Positions 26,316 to 35,144 of a stretch of DNA of 64,000 nt are shown here, one piece after another; position 1 is the first letter of the stretch, and each line of letters opens with the position of its first letter. The notes below the pieces were generated by a model. The model ran no database searches and had not been told where the DNA came from. It worked only from the letters and a program-made list of their open reading frames with translations. This stretch comes from an uncultured Rhodospirillales bacterium (GTDB lineage Bacteria; Pseudomonadota; Alphaproteobacteria; Acetobacterales; Acetobacteraceae): the NCBI GenBank assembly GCA_903823665.1, contig CAIJTR010000044.1, positions 1 through 64,000 of the forward strand. The letters run 5' to 3'. Made by a program: the position numbers and the translations under genes.

Positions 26316-27428
26316 TCACCCCGCCTGCGTGTGTCCGCACAGATCAGCCTTGCGCAACTCGCCGAGCAGACCAGGGCCCACCGCATCAAATCCCTGCCCC
26401 GCGCAGACGGGACCCGCCAACTTGAACGCCTCTGGCGTGCGCCCCTCCTGATGCAGCAGCAGCGCGTAGACGGCGCGGATCGACGCATCGAGAGTGGGGT
26501 ACGCGATGGCCACCATGCCCTTGTCGAGCTTGATCCCGGCGCGCAAATCCTCTTCGGCACCCTGGTAGTCCCCCTTGGCCGTCTTCACTTGCGCAGACAT
26601 CATGCGCAGCAGCGGATCATTTGGATACTTCGCCGAGAGCTGCCGCGCCTTGGCCATCATATCTTTCGTCGTGTGTGGGATTTGCGCGACAGGCAACAAC
26701 TGCCCAGCCAACGGCGCATATTGCGGATAATTCTGCACCACGGCGTAGCCGGTACTTGCAAAGCCGATCACGCCTGCAACAGCAAGTGCCGCCGCTTCCA
26801 GCCGGAACGGCGGCAAGGTCTCAGAATCTCGCCAGCCGGCCAGCAGCAGAATGCCCACCACCAGGCCAAATGCCGCCCCGCCGACATGCGCGCCGTAATC
26901 CACATGGCCACCGCCACCACTGAACAGCGGGTAGGTGTCGAGCACCAGCAGCACCAACGTCACCCATTGGCTGCGCATCTTCGCCCGGCTGTTTGGTATC
27001 CGAAACGTCACCAGGAAGCGCGCTGCCATCATCGCCATGATCCCGCCCGAGGCCCCCACGCCCACACTGCCCGGCGTCAGACACACCGACAGCACCGACC
27101 CCGCCAAGCCGCCGGCCGCGAAAATGCAAAAGAACCACGCCCGTCCAACCTGGCGCTCCAGGCTGTAGCCGAGCAGCATGAACGCAATGCCGTTAGAGAC
27201 CAGATGCTCCCGGCTGCCGTGCAAAAACGGGGCGGCCAGCATCCGGTAGAGCTCACCATCACGCACCAACGACCAGTTCAGCCCACCAAACGACAACAAG
27301 CTGATCACGCCCGGCGTCTCACCGGGTCCCGCAGGCTGCAATCCGTATTGCAGCTCAAGTGCAAACACGGTGCTAAAAATCGCCATCAGCAAAAATGTCA
27401 GCCACGGAACGACATATCGACGCGTCAC
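26316..27428 (-). CDS. Rhomboid-family intramembrane serine protease with C-terminal helical extension
   Basis: A 370-residue inner-membrane protease. The catalytic Ser127 is in GVGASGGIMAMMA and the catalytic His181 in HVDYGAHVGGAAFG; the loop-1 region carries LHGSREHLVSNGIAF with the conserved His and Asn. The membrane part ends near residue 240. The remainder is soluble and resembles a TPR pair (MMAKARQLSAKYPNDPLLRM, GDYQGAEEDLRAGIKL). The frame is open far upstream, but a GTG at 27428 with AAAGG nearby fits the first membrane helix. It is divergent from the quiC1-like gene. Confidence 0.88.
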   Translation of the reverse strand: MTRRYVVPWLTFLLMAIFSTVFALELQYGLQPAGPGETPGVISLLSFGGLNWSLVRDGELYRMLAAPFLHGSREHLVSNGIAFMLLGYSLERQVGRAWFFCIFAAGGLAGSVLSVCLTPGSVGVGASGGIMAMMAARFLVTFRIPNSRAKMRSQWVTLVLLVLDTYPLFSGGGGHVDYGAHVGGAAFGLVVGILLLAGWRDSETLPPFRLEAAALAVAGVIGFASTGYAVVQNYPQYAPLAGQLLPVAQIPHTTKDMMAKARQLSAKYPNDPLLRMMSAQVKTAKGDYQGAEEDLRAGIKLDKGMVAIAYPTLDASIRAVYALLLHQEGRTPEAFKLAGPVCAGQGFDAVGPGLLGELRKADLCGHTQAG

Positions 27429-27518
27429 GCGATACACCTTTCGTCTTGAATACCTGAATGGTGTTAGACACGAATTTCCATCAAGATAACCGTCATGTTT
27501 TGTCGATTGGATAACCGA

Positions 27519-29417
27519 ATGATCGCAGCCCACCGCCATGCTTTGACGGCATCTCCGCTGTCGATCGCCACCGTCTCGCTCAGCGGTTCGCTGCAAGAGC
27601 GTCTGGAGGCTGCGGCCAATATTGGCTTCGACGGTGTGGAAATGTTCGAGAACGACCTGCTCACCTTCGACGGCACCCCCGCCGAGGTGCGCCGCATGGC
27701 GGAAGACCTTGGCCTCGTCATCACCATCTTCCAGCCGTTCCGCGATTTCGAGGCGATGCCGGAAGCCCAGCGCCAGCGCAACATGGACCGTGCAGAGCGC
27801 AAGTTTGACGTCATGCAGGCCCTCGGCACCGACCTCATCCTCGTCTGCAGCGCCGTCTCCCCGCAGGCCCTGGGTGACGCCTCCCGCGCCGCTGCCGATC
27901 TGCGTGAAATGGCCGAACGTGCCGCCAAACGTGGCCTTCGCGTCGGCTACGAGGCCCTTGCCTGGGGCAAGCACGTCAATCGCTGGCAACAGGCATGGGA
28001 CATCGTCACCGCTGCCGATCACCCCAATCTCGGCCTTATCGTGGACAGCTTCCACACCCTCTGCCTCGATGACGACCCGTCCGGCATCGCCTACGTCCCC
28101 GCCGAAAAACTGTTCTTCGTCCAACTCGCGGACGCCCCGCGCCTGTCGATGGACGTCCTCTCCTGGAGCCGCCACTTCCGCAACTTCCCAGGCCAGGGCC
28201 AGCTCGATGTCGGCCGCTTCCTCCGCCCCGTCCTCGCCACCGGCTATAAGGGCCCGCTCTCGCTCGAAATTTTCAACGACGATTTCCGCGCCACCCCCGC
28301 CCGCCTGACCGCACGCGACGGCCTGCGCTCCCTGGTTCTGGTGCAGGACGAAGTGGGAGCCCTCCAACTGCCCAAGCCGCCGGTGTTTGACGGCGTGGAA
28401 TTCATCGAATTTGCCGTCGATGACGCAGCACGCAATGAACTTGCTGGCTTCCTCACCTCACTCGGCTTCCGCGAAGCCGGCCAGCACCGCTCCAAGGCCG
28501 TCTCCCTCTACCGCCAGGGCCGCATCAATCTGGTGCTGAATGCCGAGCAGGATTCCGCCGCGTCCGAGCACTTCCTCCTGCACGGCCCCTCCGTCTGCGC
28601 CATCGCCCTTCGCGTTGATGATGCCAAACGCGCCCTCACCCGCGCCCGCGCGTTGCTCTGCCCAGACTGGCAGGAACGCATCGGGGCAGGGGAGCGCCAA
28701 ATCCCCGCCGTCCGCGCGCCAGACGGCACACTCATCTACCTCGTCGAGCCATCCCCCACCGGCCGCAGCATCTTCGAGGACGACTTCATCCTCACCGACG
28801 CAGGCCAGGACCAAGACCACCTCGCCGAAACCGACCACATCGCCCAAGCGCTGCCCACCGGAAGGCTCGACAGCTACGTGCTGTTCTACCACGCCGTGTT
28901 CGGCTTCGAGGCGCAGGCCACGTTCGAACTGCCCGACCCCTACGGCCTCATCCGCAGCCGCGCGATGGTCTCAGCCGATGGCAGCGTGCGCCTGCCGCTC
29001 AACATCTCCGAAAGCCGAGAGACGGCAACCGGGCGCTTCGTCTCTGCCTTCGCAGGGGCCGGCGTGCAGCACATCGCCTTCTCCACCCACGATATCTTTG
29101 CAGCCGCGTTGGCCTTGGAAGGGAAGGGGCTGCAGATGCTCCCGATCCCACCGAATTACTACGACGACCTCACCGCACGCCACGGCCTCGAAGATGCGTT
29201 CCTCGAACAGCTCCAGGCGCACAACTTGCTCTACGACCGGGACGACCAGGGCGACTTCATCCACGGCTTCACCGAAACCTTCGATGACCGCTTTTTCTTC
29301 GAAATCGTCCAACGTCGCGGCTACCAGCAGTTCGGCGCGCCCAACGCCACCGTGCGAATGGCCGTTCAGGCCCAACGGCGCGAGGCGCTACGTATCGGCC
29401 ATCGTCTCGTGCTTTGA
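27519..29417 (+). CDS. quiC1: QuiC1-like 3-dehydroshikimate dehydratase fused to an HPPD-like domain
   Basis: A fusion protein of about 632 residues. The N-terminal third is a xylose-isomerase-like barrel (SIATVSLSGSLQERLEAAAN to about residue 265). Its likely metal ligands are in VGYEALAWG, LIVDSFHTL, FFVQLADAP and LSLEIFNDDF. The C-terminal two-thirds is a VOC domain like 4-hydroxyphenylpyruvate dioxygenase (VEFIEFAVDD, VQHIAFSTHDI, FFFEIVQRRGYQQFGAPN). In Pseudomonas such fusions make protocatechuate from 3-dehydroshikimate during quinate/shikimate use. ATG 27519 or 27495 may be the start. The 3' end overlaps the convergent tetR by 30 bases. Confidence 0.88.
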   Translation: MIAAHRHALTASPLSIATVSLSGSLQERLEAAANIGFDGVEMFENDLLTFDGTPAEVRRMAEDLGLVITIFQPFRDFEAMPEAQRQRNMDRAERKFDVMQALGTDLILVCSAVSPQALGDASRAAADLREMAERAAKRGLRVGYEALAWGKHVNRWQQAWDIVTAADHPNLGLIVDSFHTLCLDDDPSGIAYVPAEKLFFVQLADAPRLSMDVLSWSRHFRNFPGQGQLDVGRFLRPVLATGYKGPLSLEIFNDDFRATPARLTARDGLRSLVLVQDEVGALQLPKPPVFDGVEFIEFAVDDAARNELAGFLTSLGFREAGQHRSKAVSLYRQGRINLVLNAEQDSAASEHFLLHGPSVCAIALRVDDAKRALTRARALLCPDWQERIGAGERQIPAVRAPDGTLIYLVEPSPTGRSIFEDDFILTDAGQDQDHLAETDHIAQALPTGRLDSYVLFYHAVFGFEAQATFELPDPYGLIRSRAMVSADGSVRLPLNISESRETATGRFVSAFAGAGVQHIAFSTHDIFAAALALEGKGLQMLPIPPNYYDDLTARHGLEDAFLEQLQAHNLLYDRDDQGDFIHGFTETFDDRFFFEIVQRRGYQQFGAPNATVRMAVQAQRREALRIGHRLVL

Positions 29418-30047
29418 GTCCGCGTGGTAGCCGAGCAAGCCTAGAATGGCATCACCAAATATCCGCTTGTGCCGCTGCTTCACGCCAGCTTCCTGTAGGT
29501 CGAGATCGAACAGCGTGCCGAAAGTGTGCCGGTTGGACACGCGATAAAAGCACATCGACGTGATCAACAGGTGCAGATCAAGTACGTTGTAATTCGTGGT
29601 GAACACGCCCAACCGCTTGCCACGCTCGATAACGCCGCTCATCACCTCCAACACCGTCACGTTCAGCCCACGAATGGTGTCGGACCCCTTCAAATACCGG
29701 CCGTGGTGAATGTTTTCGATGCTGATCAGCCGCCCAAAATCTGGCGTTGAATCATGAAAGTCGAAGGTCGCATCAATCAGCTTTCGTATCGCCTGATCCG
29801 GCGGCAGGGTCGATAGCTCCAGAGTATTTTCCGCATCACGAACCTGCTTATACGCCCCCTCCAGCACTTCGAGGTAAAGCCCCTCTTTGCTGCCGAAGTA
29901 GTAATAGATCATCCGCTTCGTCGTCTGCGTCTTGGCAGCAATCGCGTCCACGCGCGCACCGCTCAAGCCATGCTCGGCAAACTCCTGGCGTGCCACACGC
30001 AGAATGTCGAGGCGGGTGCGCTCCGCATCCGGTTTGCGCACCGCCAT
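29388..30047 (-). CDS. TetR-family transcriptional regulator
   Basis: A 219-residue repressor-type regulator. The N-terminal TetR DNA-binding domain is at residues 10-60 (AERTRLDILRVARQEFAEHG, then TTKRMIYYYFGSKEGLYLEV). The C-terminal ligand domain resembles regulators annotated with a C-terminal TetR_C-type fold. Its ATG shares a base with the livF stop codon (TGATG), making it the last gene of the livHMGF operon. It converges with the quiC1-like gene. The arrangement suggests control of the transporter, of quiC1, or of both; the ligand is unknown. Confidence 0.9.
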   Translation of the reverse strand: MAVRKPDAERTRLDILRVARQEFAEHGLSGARVDAIAAKTQTTKRMIYYYFGSKEGLYLEVLEGAYKQVRDAENTLELSTLPPDQAIRKLIDATFDFHDSTPDFGRLISIENIHHGRYLKGSDTIRGLNVTVLEVMSGVIERGKRLGVFTTNYNVLDLHLLITSMCFYRVSNRHTFGTLFDLDLQEAGVKQRHKRIFGDAILGLLGYHADSKHETMADT

Positions 30048-30814
30048 CAGTTCACCTGCGGCGCGTTGTCACCACTCGCCTTCGGCTCAATGCTGCCACC
30101 AAGGAACAACGCCGCCACCCGCGGATCGTTCAGCACCGCCTCGGCAGTGTCCATAATGCGCGTCTGGCCCAGCTCCAGCACGATGCCAAAGTCAGACATC
30201 GCCAACGCCGACTTCGCATTCTGCTCAATCATCAGAATGGCCACGCCCTTGTTGCGCAGCTCGGTCAGGATCGCGAACGTCTCCTGCACCATCAACGGAG
30301 AAAGCCCAATCGACGGCTCATCGATCAGCACCAGCTTGGGGTCCAGCAGCAGCCCACGCACAATCTCAAGCTGCTTCTGCTCACCGCCGGAAAGTGTGGA
30401 AGCCTGCCGGTCCGCCTTCTTGCGCAACACCGGAAACCGGTCGAGCGCCGCCTCAATCCGCGCGGGCATATCCGTCAGCCCACGACCCGCCGCCACCGCA
30501 CCCAGTTCGATGTTATGGCGCACCGAAAGCTGCGGGAAAATGTTGCGCCCCTGCGGCACATAACAAATCCCAGCCTCGATCAACGCGCGCGGCGACAGAT
30601 TGGTTATATCCCGGCCCTGAAACCTGATCGTGCCAGTACGCGCCTTCAACAATCCAAAGATCGTCTTGAACACCGTGGACTTGCCCGCCCCGTTCGGGCC
30701 GATCACCGTTGTGATGGAGGACGCCGGCACCTTAAACGTGGTGCCGTTCAAAATCGTCATCTGGCCGTAGCCCGCGACAACGCCGTCTAGCTCAAGGGCT
30801 GCTTCAGTGGCCAA
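30047..30814 (-). CDS. livF: Branched-chain amino acid-type ABC importer, ATPase LivF
   Basis: ATP-binding subunit of 255 residues with Walker A GPNGAGKST, signature TLSGGEQKQLEI and Walker B LVLIDEPSIGLSP, the last typical of LivF. The start is assigned to TTG 30814, which has GGAGG six bases upstream and overlaps the livG end by 11 bases; ATG alternatives are absent from this region. It acts with LivG on the LivHM pore. The family also transports aromatic acids, amides and urea, so the substrate need not be an amino acid. Confidence 0.93.
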   Translation of the reverse strand: MATEAALELDGVVAGYGQMTILNGTTFKVPASSITTVIGPNGAGKSTVFKTIFGLLKARTGTIRFQGRDITNLSPRALIEAGICYVPQGRNIFPQLSVRHNIELGAVAAGRGLTDMPARIEAALDRFPVLRKKADRQASTLSGGEQKQLEIVRGLLLDPKLVLIDEPSIGLSPLMVQETFAILTELRNKGVAILMIEQNAKSALAMSDFGIVLELGQTRIMDTAEAVLNDPRVAALFLGGSIEPKASGDNAPQVN

Positions 30815-31547
30815 GATACGCCTCCACAACTTCAGGGTTGGCGCGCACTTCCGCAGGCGTGCCCATCGCCAGCACACGGCCCTCGGCCAGCACCAGCACA
30901 CGGGTGCACAGCGACATCACAAATTCCATGTTGTGCTCAATCACCACAAAGGTTGCCCCCTGTTCAGCATTGATCGCCCGCAGACGCTCCTTAAGGCTTT
31001 CCAACATGGTGAGGTTCACGCCACCCGCCGGCTCATCGAGCAACACCAGACGCGGCCCCGCCATAAACGCCATCGCCGCATCCAGCAGCTTCTGCTGGCC
31101 ATAACTCAGCCCACCCGCCTTCTCGCCCGCAAGATGCCCAAGGTTGAAAAAGCCGATCATCTTGTCTGCTTCAGCACCCAGCCCCGCATCCCGCCGTCCG
31201 AACAGACGGCCGGCCATACTTCCCTGATGCTCCTGGCCCGACAGGATCAGATTCTCCCGCACCGTCAGTTGCGGAAACACCTGCAACAGCTGGAACGTCC
31301 GGCTGACCCCGAGCCTGTTGAGGTCACAGGGCCGCATGCCCGTCACGTCCCGCCCATCCAGCTTCACGCTGCCCTCATTCGGCATCAACTGGCCAAGGAT
31401 GCAGTTGAACAAAGTGGACTTGCCACATCCATTCGGTCCGATGATGCCAAGGATCTCGCCCTCGAACACATCAAACGAAACGCCGCCCACAGCCGTGATG
31501 CCACCAAACCGCTTGGTAACACCGCTCACTTGCAGCACCTTCTTCAT
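30804..31547 (-). CDS. livG: Branched-chain amino acid-type ABC importer, ATPase LivG
   Basis: A 247-residue ATPase with Walker A GPNGCGKST, signature GGLSYGQQKLLD and Walker B LVLLDEPAGGVN, the LivG form. The C-terminal VIEHNMEFVMSLC and RVLAMGTPAEVRANPEVVEAYLG end is also typical. ATG 31547 overlaps the livM stop by four bases. Together with LivF it energises uptake. Confidence 0.95.
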   Translation of the reverse strand: MKKVLQVSGVTKRFGGITAVGGVSFDVFEGEILGIIGPNGCGKSTLFNCILGQLMPNEGSVKLDGRDVTGMRPCDLNRLGVSRTFQLLQVFPQLTVRENLILSGQEHQGSMAGRLFGRRDAGLGAEADKMIGFFNLGHLAGEKAGGLSYGQQKLLDAAMAFMAGPRLVLLDEPAGGVNLTMLESLKERLRAINAEQGATFVVIEHNMEFVMSLCTRVLVLAEGRVLAMGTPAEVRANPEVVEAYLGH

Positions 31548-32539
31548 GACTGTGCTCCAAAAGTGGCCGTGGCCGAAGCCCGCGCGGCCGAGGCCTTCTT
31601 GGTGCTCCGTGCAGTCAGGTATTTATCCAGAATGCCGAGCAGCCCAGTCGGCGAGTAGATCAGCAACCCCATCACAAACACCGCATAGATCAGCAGATAA
31701 TACCCCTCGGTGAACCGCAACCATTCCGGCAGCAGCACCGAAATCGCCGCCCCCAGAAACGGCCCAGCGAAGAAACCTGCACCGCCCACAATCACCATCA
31801 TCAGCAAGTTCAGCGACAGGCCCAGCGTGAACGGCGTGGGGTCAATGAACTCCACCAACGGCGCATACAGCGCGCCACACACGCCCCCCAAGGCGGAGCC
31901 AATCGCAAACGCCATCAGCGTGTAGCGTCGCGTATCAATCCCCAGCGACAGCGCCCGGATCGGGTTCTCCCGCAGCGCCACAAACGCCCGGCCCCACGGC
32001 GAACGGATCAACCAGCCAACAAGAAGGGTCACAATCCCCAGTGACGCCAAACACAGGAAGTAAAACCGCAACGGTGACTGCATCTTAAAGCCCAGTAGCA
32101 CCGGGCGTGGCACATCGCTGATGCCGTAAATCCCCTTCGTCAGCCACTCCTCGTTGCGAAACACCAGATACGCCAGTGTCGAAAATGCGAGAGTGACAAA
32201 GGCTAGATAGTGATGCTGCACGCGCAGGGCCGGATATCCAAGGATCCACCCCACCGCAAAGCAAAGCGCAATCGCCACCAGCACCGCCACACTCATCGGC
32301 CAGTGATTGGTCGTCAGAATCGCCGCACTATATGCGCCAATCCCCACAAACGCGCCCTGCGCCAGTGACACCTGACCGGCATACCCGAGCGTGAGATTTA
32401 ACCCAATCGCCCCAATCGCCATCACCGCCCACATGCTGAGGATATAGAGCCCGTAACGGCCCAACTGGAACGGCAGCACAATCAGCACCGCCGTGGCAAC
32501 AAACAGGCTCACCAGGAGAATGATACGATCAAGGTTCAT
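31544..32539 (-). CDS. livM: Branched-chain amino acid-type ABC importer, permease LivM
   Basis: A 331-residue membrane subunit with about nine to ten hydrophobic helices. It carries the LivM hallmarks GLNLTLGYAGQVSLAQGAFVGIGAYSAA and GRAFVALRENPIRALSLGIDTRRYTL. The tail after the last helix is short and Ala/Lys-rich. ATG 32539 has GAGGAG upstream and overlaps the livH stop as ATGA. Confidence 0.94.
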   Translation of the reverse strand: MNLDRIILLVSLFVATAVLIVLPFQLGRYGLYILSMWAVMAIGAIGLNLTLGYAGQVSLAQGAFVGIGAYSAAILTTNHWPMSVAVLVAIALCFAVGWILGYPALRVQHHYLAFVTLAFSTLAYLVFRNEEWLTKGIYGISDVPRPVLLGFKMQSPLRFYFLCLASLGIVTLLVGWLIRSPWGRAFVALRENPIRALSLGIDTRRYTLMAFAIGSALGGVCGALYAPLVEFIDPTPFTLGLSLNLLMMVIVGGAGFFAGPFLGAAISVLLPEWLRFTEGYYLLIYAVFVMGLLIYSPTGLLGILDKYLTARSTKKASAARASATATFGAQS

Positions 32540-33411
32540 ACCGTGCGCTCCTCAGCCGAGCCGAGCAGTCCCTGCGGACGGAACAAAATCACCGCAATCA
32601 GCAGCATCAACGGTACCGCCGCGCGATATTGGGTCGAAATGTAGGTCGCCGCCAGATTGTCCACGACGCCGAGCAACAAGCCGCCCACAATCGCCCCGCG
32701 CACCTGATTGAACCCGCCCACAATTGCCGCAATGAACGCAGCCAGCCCCAGCGTCTCGCCACTGGTGAATTTCGCCAGATACAAAGGTGTGACCAGCACC
32801 GAGGCAATCGCCACAAGCCCTGCATTGATCAAGAACGAATACATAATCATCCGTTCAACCGGAATACCCAAAATGCGTGCCGTCGTTGGGTTCTGCGCCG
32901 TCGCCTGCATCTGATGACCCACGGATGTGCGCGTCAGCAGAAACTGCAACGCCACCACCGCACCAATGCCCACCGCCAGCACACCCAGGCTCTGCGTGGA
33001 AACCACCGCGCCCAAAACATGCAGATCAATACTGGGAATGAGCGAAGGGAAGGGTTGTGCCTCCGCACTATAGAACTGCTTCACGCTCTCCTTCATCGCC
33101 AGCGACAGCGCCATCGTGGCAATCGCCAGCGGCAGTACGCCATGCTTCAGCATTGGGTCCACCAGCATCCGCTTGAACGCCACACCCAAAATCAGCATCG
33201 AGAGCGCCATGCCGATCAGAATGGCCGCCCAGAACGGAAACCCGGCATTCATCGCCGCCAGCATGAAAAACGCCGGCAGCATCACGAACTCGCCTTGCGC
33301 GAAGTTGATCGTCTGCGATGTCTGCCACAGCAGCGTGAAACCGATGGCCACAAGCGCGTAGATCGACCCGGTGGCAAGGCCGGAAATGATAAGATTGATC
33401 AGCGTGGACAT
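32536..33411 (-). CDS. livH: Branched-chain amino acid-type ABC importer, permease LivH
   Basis: A 291-residue membrane subunit with LivH features: SGLATGSIYALVAIGFTLLW, INFAQGEFVMLPAF, and GGFNQVRGAIVGGLLLGVVDN near the end. ATG 33411 with GGGGAAG upstream is chosen over the longer open frame. It is the first gene of livH-M-G-F-tetR. No LivK-type binding protein gene lies in or beside the operon, so the binding subunit must be elsewhere. Confidence 0.94.
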   Translation of the reverse strand: MSTLINLIISGLATGSIYALVAIGFTLLWQTSQTINFAQGEFVMLPAFFMLAAMNAGFPFWAAILIGMALSMLILGVAFKRMLVDPMLKHGVLPLAIATMALSLAMKESVKQFYSAEAQPFPSLIPSIDLHVLGAVVSTQSLGVLAVGIGAVVALQFLLTRTSVGHQMQATAQNPTTARILGIPVERMIMYSFLINAGLVAIASVLVTPLYLAKFTSGETLGLAAFIAAIVGGFNQVRGAIVGGLLLGVVDNLAATYISTQYRAAVPLMLLIAVILFRPQGLLGSAEERTV

Positions 33412-33574
33412 GGCTTCCCCCCGAAAGACCCCTGGCTGGTGTTGATCACCATGCCGGCCACAGGTCACTGCCATTTTACAAAATGGACATTTTCTTGTTC
33501 GAACTTGGATATCAAGGTTATGAACTAACTGGTTAATTCGCGTCAAGGTCAAAGCAGAGGGTGAAACAATCGCC

Positions 33575-34330
33575 TCAGCGCCCGTCGATCAGCCGCACCC
33601 GCCCGCGCAGCATCGCGCGCTCCAGCCGCCGCACCAGCGCATCGGCGGCCAAGCCCAGCAGCGCATAGACTAGCAGCCCCACCAGAATCACATCCGTGCG
33701 CAGAAAATCCCGCGCATCGTTGATCAAAAAACCAATGCCCGCCGTCGTGTTGATCTGCTCCGCCACCACCAGGCTCAACAGCGCCACGCCCATCGCATAG
33801 CGCAGGCCGGTGAGGGCGGAGGGCAGAGCAGACGGTAGAGTAATCTGACTGATCAACCCCACGCGGCTCAACCCACACACGCGCCCTAGCTCCATCAGCT
33901 TCGGGTCTGTCCCCCGGATGCCAGCGAACATATTGAGGTAAATCGGAAACATCGTGCCGAGGGCGATCAGTGCGATCTTCGGGGCCTCACCGATGCCAAA
34001 CCACAGAATGAACAGCGGCACCAACCCCACAAACGGCAAGGCGCGTACCATCTGCACCGGCGCATCCACCACATCCTCCCCCACCCGGCTGAGCCCCGCC
34101 ACCAACGCCAATCCGGTGCCAATCGAGCCCCCAATCGCGAGGCCCGCAGCCATCCGGAGCAGAGAGATGAGAAGATGATACGGCAGCGCTCCGCTCACCG
34201 TGAGATGCCAGGCGGCGGCGAGGATTGCACTCGGAGTCGCTAGAAAACGTGGCGATATCACGCCAGCCATTGACGCCGCCTGCCAAACCATCAGGATTAG
34301 CAACGGCGAAAGAAGGCGACGGAGCTGCAT
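33575..34330 (-). CDS. ABC transporter permease of the SsuC/TauC type
   Basis: Membrane subunit of 251 residues in the nitrate/sulfonate/taurine importer family, with about six helices. The EAA-loop region is visible (VCGLSRVGLISQITLPSALPSALTGLR). ATG 34330 is preferred; an upstream in-frame GTG at 34357 is possible. No partner ATPase or binding protein is adjacent, so it appears to be an orphan permease, perhaps the remnant of a fuller operon or one served by subunits encoded elsewhere. It is unrelated in sequence to the permease at 54233-55027 beyond the family. Confidence 0.85.
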   Translation of the reverse strand: MQLRRLLSPLLILMVWQAASMAGVISPRFLATPSAILAAAWHLTVSGALPYHLLISLLRMAAGLAIGGSIGTGLALVAGLSRVGEDVVDAPVQMVRALPFVGLVPLFILWFGIGEAPKIALIALGTMFPIYLNMFAGIRGTDPKLMELGRVCGLSRVGLISQITLPSALPSALTGLRYAMGVALLSLVVAEQINTTAGIGFLINDARDFLRTDVILVGLLVYALLGLAADALVRRLERAMLRGRVRLIDGR

Positions 34331-34451
34331 GGCACTATCATAGGGCGGGCGAGGCACGCGCGAAACCTATCAGGCCCGCCTGCCGACGCGGTCCGCAAAC
34401 GTCACACACATTAATCCGGCGCGAGCTGTGCGCCGGATCAAGCACGTCATC

Positions 34452-34877
34452 TCACGCAATATGCAACTTCACGTCCACATTCCCACGCGTCGCGTTCGAA
34501 TACGGGCACACCTGATGCGCGTCATGCACCAGCTTCTCGGCGTCGGCATGGGACAGGCCGGGCAGGGTAATGGTCAGTTCCACCGTGATGCCAAAGCCAC
34601 CCTCAGACCGCGGGCCGATGCCGATCTCAGCCTTCACCGACGCATCGGCCGGAACCTTTGTGCCACCCTGGGAGGCGACGAACTTCATCGCACCCAGGAA
34701 GCAGGCGGAATAGCCGGCGGCGAAAAGCTGCTCGGGGTTGTTGCCGGGGCCGCCAGCACCGCCGAGTTCCTTTGGCGTCGACAGCGTCACCTCCAGCGTG
34801 CCGTCAGCGGTTTTGGCGTGGCCGTCGCGGCCGCCGGTGGCGGTGGCGGAGGTGTGATAGAGAACATTTACGGACAT
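34452..34877 (-). CDS. ohr: Organic hydroperoxide resistance protein (Ohr)
   Basis: OsmC/Ohr-family thiol peroxidase of 141 residues. It reduces organic hydroperoxides through two cysteines, visible as Cys59 (GYSACFLGA) and Cys124 (HQVCPYSNATRGN). The NPEQLFAAGYSACF block marks Ohr rather than OsmC. ATG 34877 has AAGGA upstream. No ohrR (MarR) gene is adjacent. It is divergent from the chvE operon across about 270 bases. Confidence 0.95.
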   Translation of the reverse strand: MSVNVLYHTSATATGGRDGHAKTADGTLEVTLSTPKELGGAGGPGNNPEQLFAAGYSACFLGAMKFVASQGGTKVPADASVKAEIGIGPRSEGGFGITVELTITLPGLSHADAEKLVHDAHQVCPYSNATRGNVDVKLHIA

Positions 34878-35144
34878 GATGCGATCCTTTTCAGCGAGGC
34901 TTTGAATGTGTGGCCTGGAACTCGGGTATGGCACAAGATCGGCCGGGCCGCTGAGAATTCCAGCCCCGCATACCGGCTTTCTACGCTCCCAGGCCTGATC
35001 GCGCCGTCACACAAACGTGTGTCCTGCGGCGGGGCGCTCCACCCCTTCCGAAGGGGGCGGAAACAACGCAGTATTGGGCAGCGGCTGGCTGACTGGCTGG
35101 CTGCAATGCGATGACAAAAACGCATCACAAAAAGGGACGACACA

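Noticed and set aside
27429-28367. A long N-terminal extension of the rhomboid gene
   Set aside because: It is antisense to the quiC1-like gene and lacks rhomboid-like sequence; the first membrane helix begins just after GTG 27428.
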